DNA from: Methylobacter sp. BlB1
Lineage (GTDB): Bacteria; Pseudomonadota; Gammaproteobacteria; Methylococcales; Methylomonadaceae
Direction: 5' to 3'
Length of the DNA stretch: 41,068 nucleotides
Assembly: GCF_015476545.1 (NCBI RefSeq)
Contig: NZ_JADMKV010000006.1
Location: 1 to 41,068 of the forward strand
A program made the position numbers and the translations under genes. Positions within the stretch are counted from its first letter, which is position 1. Every line of letters begins with the position of its first letter. Positions 36,113 to 41,068 of the stretch are shown here, piece by piece. Under the pieces are notes generated by a model that saw nothing but the letters and a program-made list of their open reading frames with translations, had not been told where the DNA came from and did no database searches.

Positions 36113-36161
36113 AATTAACCTGATAGATACTGATTTATTAGCAGTATCTATCAGGCTAATT
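36113..36161. terminator. 20-bp near-perfect inverted repeat
   Basis: CCTGATAGATACTG (36119-36132) and CAGTATCTATCAGG (36142-36155) are perfect complements, and outer AATTA/TAATT extend the stem to 20 bp with one mismatch. The loop is nine bases. It lies between csbD and the cupin gene. The stem is AT-rich with no long T-run, so it may serve as a bidirectional terminator or be a repeat element. Confidence 0.5.
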
Positions 36162-36191
36162 CAGCCCGTCAGTTTTATTCCAAACGGCTTT

Positions 36192-36233
36192 GCCTGCAAA
36201 TGAAATGGGCTTCGAAAAGCTTCATTTGCCGGC
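36192..36233 (-). terminator. Hairpin at the end of the cupin gene
   Basis: GCCTGCAAATGAA (36192-36204) and TTCATTTGCCGGC (36221-36233) pair at 12 of 13 positions and begin at the stop codon of the cupin gene. No T-run follows closely. It is a likely end-of-transcript structure. Confidence 0.45.
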
Positions 36234-36523
36234 TAAATGCCATTAGGATAGTCGTAGCTATAATGCTTGCGCAATGGCTTGACGACTTCCCATTGGCTAT
36301 CCAATCCGGCGTGGAACGACACCAGATCACCAGGTAGAATCCGTACGGGTTCCCCTTCTGCGGGAGTTACTAAAATTTCGCCTTCCAAGATATAGGCACA
36401 TTCAGTCTCATCAAAATTTATTGGGAATTTTGAAATTTCTTTTTCCCAGATTTCCCAATTAGAAACTCCCAACTGTTTTAATCGTTCTTCGCTGGGATTG
36501 TGTTCGATGGTGATTTTGCTCAT
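36233..36523 (-). CDS. Small cupin-domain protein
   Basis: A 96-residue single-domain cupin of the type called cupin_3 (DUF861). It shows ISKFPINFDETECAYILEGEILVTP and GEPVRILPGDLVSFHAGLDSQWEV, the two strands of the barrel. The metal-binding His residues of classical cupins are largely replaced (ETECAYILEGE), as in many DUF861 proteins. The substrate is unknown. It is transcribed alone. Confidence 0.85.
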   Translation of the reverse strand: MSKITIEHNPSEERLKQLGVSNWEIWEKEISKFPINFDETECAYILEGEILVTPAEGEPVRILPGDLVSFHAGLDSQWEVVKPLRKHYSYDYPNGI

Positions 36524-36685
36524 ATTCTTCCTAAAAAATTACACTTATTAAAAATAATTATTTTAACATTTCATATATTATTGCTGGGACCTTTTTAATC
36601 AGTTTATCTATCAGGGTGGACTGCTATTTGATTGATTAACAATTTTTGCAAATTTTACATTCTTAAAAATGCTTAGATCACATCG

Positions 36686-37612
36686 TTATAAGCATGTCGA
36701 GATGTCAAAACCCGTTTTTTCCAAAACCGCTCTATGAAATTTTTCCGCTTCGGCTATGCGCTCGCTCAAACCCAAATCAGGCGAGACTGTTTCTGTGAAT
36801 TGATGAATGCCGCTTGTTTTTCTCTCATTCACTACTTCCAGAATGGTTTTCCAGCCAATTTCATGCGTATCGGTAGCAAAAGCAAAAACCATTGCTAAAT
36901 CACAAATATTGTTAATTAGCCGAGGCACGCCTTCCGTATAATAAAATACAGCTGCACAAGCTGATTCATTAAACACCGACGCGCTTCCACCGGCAGCCTC
37001 AATACGATGCGCTATGTAATTTTTTGTTTCGTCATAATTAAGGGGCTTTAAATGGTATTCGATGGAAACGCGCTGTGCGAATTGAGCAAGTTCAGGCAAA
37101 TTGAGTTTATCGATCAGCTCCGGCTGCCCTACCAGTACGAGTTGCAACATCACGTTATTGCTTAAATTGATGTTAGACAGCAGCCTTAGTTCTTCTAGGG
37201 TTTCAATGTCCATATTTTGAGCTTCATCAACAATCAGGACGACGCGCCGTTTTTTTTGATTTTGCTCGGCTATAAATTTAACAAAGATTTGATAGCGATC
37301 GGATTTATTCTTAGCATCATGCTGGATATTAAATGAGGCCAATACCCATGTAAGCAGATCGCCAAAGCTGCTGTGTGTGTTAGTGATCAGCCCTACAGCA
37401 CATTGATCCTTAATTTTGCCTAACATGCATCTGATCAATGTTGTTTTGCCTGAACCTATCTCGCCGGTAATCACGGTGATACCAGCCTGGCTCACTAACC
37501 CGTAATGGAGCGTAGTCAACGCTTTTTTATGCTTAGAGCTCAAATACAGGAATCCTGGATCAGGTAGAAGAGCGAATGGTTTTTTTTTGAGTCCAAAGAA
37601 TTTTTTATACAT
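36686..37612 (-). CDS. ExeA/GspA-like AAA ATPase
   Basis: A 308-residue AAA+ protein. The N-terminus MYKKFFGLKKKPFALLPDPGFLYLSSKHKKAL is the ExeA/GspA signature. Walker A is GEIGSGKT (50-57) and Walker B VVLIVDEAQN (124-133). The sensor region VLVGQPEL and the lid with GVPRLINNICDLA follow. There is no membrane segment or peptidoglycan-binding domain after residue 270, so it is the short form found in exopolysaccharide clusters (XrtA-associated ATPase) rather than full-length ExeA. Its position near galU and manC agrees with such a role. It is separated from galU by 400 bp and a terminator, so it is a separate transcript. Confidence 0.88.
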   Translation of the reverse strand: MYKKFFGLKKKPFALLPDPGFLYLSSKHKKALTTLHYGLVSQAGITVITGEIGSGKTTLIRCMLGKIKDQCAVGLITNTHSSFGDLLTWVLASFNIQHDAKNKSDRYQIFVKFIAEQNQKKRRVVLIVDEAQNMDIETLEELRLLSNINLSNNVMLQLVLVGQPELIDKLNLPELAQFAQRVSIEYHLKPLNYDETKNYIAHRIEAAGGSASVFNESACAAVFYYTEGVPRLINNICDLAMVFAFATDTHEIGWKTILEVVNERKTSGIHQFTETVSPDLGLSERIAEAEKFHRAVLEKTGFDISTCL

Positions 37613-37921
37613 ATTACGTAATAAGTTCGTTAGTAGGAGCTTATCAGGAAGACCTTACGAAAGCGTGGCTCAGATGATCTTGTTACTCTGCGCTTATTGA
37701 ATAAGCTGGTTTTATAAAGTAAAGGCTAGACATTAAAAAATCCTGCCAAGCTCAAGCAGTTCTAAATCAAGGAATAAAATACACTTTATACATGGCTTTC
37801 TTTGCTTTTTTATAACACATCTCTAGTAATTAAAATAATTCTCTTGGATTAAAATTTCCGAGCTCGCTATAACATCATATTACGGTGTGTAAGACTTATG
37901 ATTTATGCAAAAATTGTCACT
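37613..37921. other. Non-coding region upstream of the ExeA-like gene
   Basis: About 310 AT-rich bases with no supported frame on either strand. It should carry the promoter of the ExeA-like gene. No clear operator or hairpin is seen. Confidence 0.45.
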
Positions 37922-37951
37922 AAAAAGGCCACCGTTAATGTGGCCTTTTTT
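37922..37951 (-). terminator. Intrinsic terminator of galU
   Basis: AAAAAGGCCAC and GTGGCCTTTTT form a strong stem with a 7-base loop, with T-runs on both strands. It is about 70 bases past the galU stop. It would also stop transcription coming from the other side. Confidence 0.85.
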
Positions 37952-38021
37952 GCTTTATACTAAGGAATGGATAATAAATTATCCAAGACTCTACTGCTAT
38001 CTATAACTAAGAGAAATTGAT

Positions 38022-38909
38022 TTAAATTTTATGCGTTTTAGTCAAATTTCTCAGGTAAGCCAAGAAGTCATCTTTTAGCTCTTTGTGCAGCAAACCATGT
38101 TCTACTGTAGCGATTAAAAATCCCAGTTTAGAACCGCAATCGTAGCGTTTTCCTTCAAATTCATAGGCCAATACTTGCTCGTCGGCCAATAAGTCGGCAA
38201 TCGCATCGGTTAACTGAATTTCACCTCCTGCGCCTCTGCCTGTTTTTTTAATTTTGTCAAAAATGGCTGGAGTCAAAATATAACGACCTACAACCGCCAA
38301 ATTTGATGGCGCTTCCTCGGGTTTAGGCTTTTCAACGATAAGTTCAACAGGGGCTGATGCACCTGATGATTCCCGGGTTTTCACAATACCGTAACTGCCG
38401 GTCTCGGAGGGATCCACTCTCTCGACGCCGAGAATAGAAGTATGTTTTTGTTCATAGAGGCGCACCATCTGCGCCATGCAGCCTCTGCCCGCATCTTCAA
38501 TCAGGTCATCCGCCAATATAACGGCAAAAGGCTCATTGCCGACCACAGCTCTGGCACAATATACGGCATGACCTAGGCCCAGCGCTTCAGATTGACGAAT
38601 AAAAACGCATGAAACATGTGACGGTAAAATGTCTCGAATCATATTCAGCGTTTCAAATTTACCTTTTGCTTCAAGCTCTTTTTCAAGCTCGTAAGCTTTA
38701 TCGAAATGATCCGGTATAGCTCTTTTGTTACGGCCAGTAACAAAAATCATGGTATCAATGCCAGCTGCGACAGCTTCTTCTACAGCATATTGAATCAGCG
38801 GTTTATCAACGATCGGCAGCATCTCTTTCGGGCTGGCCTTGGTTGCCGGTAAAAAACGCGTACCTAACCCTGCAACAGGGAAAACCGCTTTAGTAATCTT
38901 TTTATTCAT
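38022..38909 (-). CDS. galU: UTP-glucose-1-phosphate uridylyltransferase
   Basis: A 295-residue enzyme that makes UDP-glucose from UTP and glucose 1-phosphate. The nucleotide loop [21 protein letters not shown] is complete, with [11 protein letters not shown], the uridine-binding ILADD and [11 protein letters not shown]. The start is the ATG at 38909 (MNKKITKA) with AAGGA eight bases upstream; the codon before it is TTG, so the longer form is unlikely. UDP-glucose feeds LPS, exopolysaccharide and the cyclic glucan synthase coded in this window. It is 108 bp after manC on the same strand. Confidence 0.96.
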   Translation of the reverse strand: MNKKITKAVFPVAGLGTRFLPATKASPKEMLPIVDKPLIQYAVEEAVAAGIDTMIFVTGRNKRAIPDHFDKAYELEKELEAKGKFETLNMIRDILPSHVSCVFIRQSEALGLGHAVYCARAVVGNEPFAVILADDLIEDAGRGCMAQMVRLYEQKHTSILGVERVDPSETGSYGIVKTRESSGASAPVELIVEKPKPEEAPSNLAVVGRYILTPAIFDKIKKTGRGAGGEIQLTDAIADLLADEQVLAYEFEGKRYDCGSKLGFLIATVEHGLLHKELKDDFLAYLRNLTKTHKI

Positions 38910-39017
38910 CAATTTTTTCCTTCAATTTAGTATAACAAATCGATAATTTCAGTTGTGGCATTGCAAATTTATTGAACCCTACAACCACGCAACAACATGG
39001 CGTTGTAATATAGAATA

Positions 39018-40418
39018 TTAATTACGCCCATAGGAATCTTCAAAGCGTACAATATCGTCCTCACCCAGATAACTGCCCGATTGAACTTCAACCATTTCCA
39101 GCGGAATGATGCCAGGGTTTTCAAGGCAATGTACCGTCCCCAAAGGAATATAGGTGGACTGATTTTCGGAGAGTAAGATTGTTTCATCATCCTTGGTTAC
39201 TAAAGCCGTGCCTTTTACCACAACCCAGTGTTCGGCGCGATGATGATGCTTCTGTAAAGATAGTCTGGCTCCAGGCTTGACTACAATACGTTTCGTTTGA
39301 TAGCGCTCACCGCTATCCACGGAGTCGTAATGGCCCCAGGGCCTATAAACTTTACGATGCAATTCCGCTTCGCTGCGCTTATGTTGTTTTAGCTGTGCGA
39401 CTACATCTTTTACTTCCTGCACTCTGTCTTTTGGCGCAACCATCAATGCATCAGCAGTTTCTACAATAACCAGGTCGCGTACTCCGATAATAGCCACCAA
39501 TTTATTTTCAGCATGTACAAAGGAATTTTCGCTGTCAACCGCCAGTACATCACCACTGATGGCATTGCCAAACTGATCTTTATCGGCCACATCCCATAAT
39601 GCCGACCACGACCCCACATCATTCCATCCTGCGTCCAGCGGAATCACTACAGCTTTATCGGTTTTTTCCATCACCGCATAATCAATGGAATCCGAAGGAC
39701 ACGCGGAAAAGAGCGTTTTATCCAAGCGGATAAAATCCAGATCCACTTTAGCGGCTTCAAGTGCACGCCTGCAAGCCAATAACATATCAGGGTTGAATTT
39801 ATTGAGCTCTTGTAGAAAGCTACCCGCTTTGAAGGCAAACATTCCGCTGTTCCAGAAATAATCTCCGCTTTCTAAATAATATTTTGCCGTGTCTAAATCC
39901 GGTTTTTCAACAAAAGCCGCAACATTGAAAGCGCCTCCCTGTTGTAGCGCATTCCGTTTGATATAGCCGTATCCGGTTTCGGGCTCCGTAGGTACGATAC
40001 CGAACGTAACCAATTTCCCCTGCTCTGCCAGGACCTTTGCTTGTGCAATAGCATGATGAAAGACTTCCAAGTCCGATATGACATGGTCCGCAGGCAGCAC
40101 TAATAAAACATCATCTTCAGATTCCGCTGTCAAGGCCGCAATAGCAACAGCCGGCGCGGTATTTTTGCCCATAGGCTCCAAAATTATTGCGGAGGGCTTG
40201 ATGCCAATTTCCCATAATTGCTCAGCCATCATGAAGCGATGATCTTCATTACAAATAGCGATCGGGGCTTTCATTCCTTCGACGCCGTTGAGTCTAAGCA
40301 CTGTTTCCTGCAACATAGTATGATTAGAAATCAACGGCAGAAATTGTTTAGGAAACTGCCCTCGAGATAATGGCCAAAGTCTTGTACCGGAACCGCCGGA
40401 TAAGATAACGGGAATCAT
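39018..40418 (-). CDS. manC: Bifunctional mannose-1-phosphate guanylyltransferase / mannose-6-phosphate isomerase
   Basis: A 466-residue two-domain enzyme of GDP-mannose synthesis. The N-terminal nucleotidyltransferase has LSGGSGTRLWPLSRGQFPKQF and VLPADHVI, and FVEKPD further on. The C-terminal cupin (type II PMI) has RPWGHYDSVDSGERY, VKPGARLSLQKHHHRAEHW and the final LGEDDIVRFEDSYGR. All regions are intact. GDP-mannose supplies mannose and fucose for exopolysaccharide or O-antigen. It is likely transcribed with, or just ahead of, galU. Confidence 0.95.
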   Translation of the reverse strand: MIPVILSGGSGTRLWPLSRGQFPKQFLPLISNHTMLQETVLRLNGVEGMKAPIAICNEDHRFMMAEQLWEIGIKPSAIILEPMGKNTAPAVAIAALTAESEDDVLLVLPADHVISDLEVFHHAIAQAKVLAEQGKLVTFGIVPTEPETGYGYIKRNALQQGGAFNVAAFVEKPDLDTAKYYLESGDYFWNSGMFAFKAGSFLQELNKFNPDMLLACRRALEAAKVDLDFIRLDKTLFSACPSDSIDYAVMEKTDKAVVIPLDAGWNDVGSWSALWDVADKDQFGNAISGDVLAVDSENSFVHAENKLVAIIGVRDLVIVETADALMVAPKDRVQEVKDVVAQLKQHKRSEAELHRKVYRPWGHYDSVDSGERYQTKRIVVKPGARLSLQKHHHRAEHWVVVKGTALVTKDDETILLSENQSTYIPLGTVHCLENPGIIPLEMVEVQSGSYLGEDDIVRFEDSYGRN

Positions 40419-40949
40419 ATCTTTTTTCTCTTCCTTTGCTTTGTTAAAAGTTATAAGTCCTAACTATAATGATTTTAACACTTCTTTATTAAGACAAAAT
40501 TGTTTTCAATCAACCGTTGAATATCAGATCAATTTAGAATAATTTTCAGGATAAGTAACTTCTACTTGGCAAAGTTACTGACGCGGTATGACAGCTACTG
40601 ATCAGCGGCAATTGGTTGAAGTTACTCTGAGGACTGGTCTCGCATAGATTCCAACTCAGCGAAACTTGACGGAAACCTTGAACCATCGGCATCGTACGGT
40701 TTATATCGATGTAAGCTGCACAATAAAGCGGATGAAGATTATGCAATACATTTTTTGAATTTGAACAATTTTCGCCGTACAACGCGTTCAACATGAACTA
40801 GCGCTTAGCATGAAGCTTTTGCCAAATCGCTCTTGATTTAATGGCTTGCAATTGAATTGTTATGATTGGGCTTCAAATGATAAAGAAGCAGGATATGCGG
40901 CAGAAGTTTTATTCTGTATGGAACAATAAAACAAGAAGTTGATGAAATA
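40419..40949. other. Intergenic region between manC and tRNA-Gly, no firm gene
   Basis: About 530 bases. A minus-strand frame at 40546-40794 (82 residues) is not recognised, has no good ribosome site and has an unusual composition; I do not call it. The part next to manC should carry its promoter. Confidence 0.4.
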
Positions 40950-40977
40950 AAAAAGCCGCATATATTCGCGGCTTTTT
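40950..40977 (-). terminator. Intrinsic terminator after tRNA-Gly
   Basis: AAAAAGCCGC (40950-40959) and GCGGCTTTTT (40968-40977) form a perfect stem with an 8-base loop and a T-run on the minus strand, ten bases past the tRNA 3' end. Confidence 0.88.
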
Positions 40978-40986
40978 ATAAAACAT

Positions 40987-41061
40987 TGGAGCGGGAAACG
41001 AGATTCGAACTCGCGACCCCAACCTTGGCAAGGTTGTGCTCTACCACTGAGCTATTCCCGC
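40987..41061 (-). tRNA. tRNA-Gly (anticodon GCC)
   Basis: On the minus strand the acceptor arm GCGGGAA pairs with TTCCCGC, followed by T and an encoded CCA. The D arm TAGCTCAGTGGTAGAGC, the anticodon loop CTTGCCAAG (anticodon GCC) and the T arm GTTCGAATC are all present. Length is 75 bases with CCA. It reads glycine codons GGC and GGU. Confidence 0.97.
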
Positions 41062-41068
41062 GTTTCAA

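Noticed and set aside
40546-40794. 82-residue minus-strand frame before tRNA-Gly
   Set aside because: No ribosome site, no recognised motif, and an unusual composition with many Ser, Cys and Asn.
40987-41061. tRNA-Gly as an integration site for an island
   Set aside because: No integrase gene or repeated tRNA 3' end is seen next to it in the window.
1-41068. CRISPR array or prophage
   Set aside because: No regularly spaced direct repeats and no phage structural or transposase genes were seen.

Overview
The window looks like a gammaproteobacterial chromosome. The order gyrA-serC-pheA-hisC-tyrA-aroA-cmk-rpsA-ihfB is the aromatic supraoperon arrangement of Pseudomonas-like gammaproteobacteria. 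The protein sequences, the REP-like palindrome and the set of small stress proteins would fit a Methylococcales-type bacterium (Methylobacter/Methylomonas), but that placement is a guess from memory and not from a search.

Layout. (1) 1-3077: a chromosomal integron. A tyrosine recombinase of the IntI type reads rightward; leftward from it runs a cassette array whose genes are all on the minus strand and are separated by attC sites (three complete, one probably cut by the window edge). The cassettes hold a small unknown ORF, an Fe-S type uracil-DNA glycosylase, an ABM-fold monooxygenase broken by one amber codon, and a small membrane protein. The intI start codon is followed directly by TAA in the same frame, so the integrase itself may be crippled. 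(2) 3168-7836: a REP-like palindrome, prfC, a DUF2959 lipoprotein, a small secreted unknown and a stand-alone HerA-like ATPase. (3) 8088-10983: feoABC ferrous iron uptake operon with a visible sigma-70 type promoter and Fur box. (4) 11344-22259: the ihfB...gyrA supraoperon, all on the minus strand and tightly packed, linking DNA topology, serine, phenylalanine, tyrosine, histidine and chorismate synthesis, CMP kinase and ribosomal protein S1. (5) 22429-32585: dienelactone-hydrolase-like protein, low-molecular-weight tyrosine phosphatase and a giant (about 2,900-residue) NdvB-type cyclic beta-1,2-glucan synthase. (6) 33062-36523: a run of small envelope or stress proteins (DUF5670, DUF1207 outer membrane protein, BON lipoprotein, CsbD, cupin) with several strong intergenic hairpins. 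(7) 36686-40418: an ExeA/GspA-like ATPase, galU and manC, sugar-nucleotide genes that usually serve exopolysaccharide or LPS synthesis. (8) The right edge carries tRNA-Gly(GCC) and its terminator.

Almost all non-integron genes are on the minus strand. The parts most worth a second look are the integron (intI start defect, amber-stopped cassette, perfect 19-bp inverted repeat and the ATRCGACA repeats in the attI region) and the structured intergenic repeats around 35.5-36.2 kb. I found no CRISPR array, prophage or transposase.
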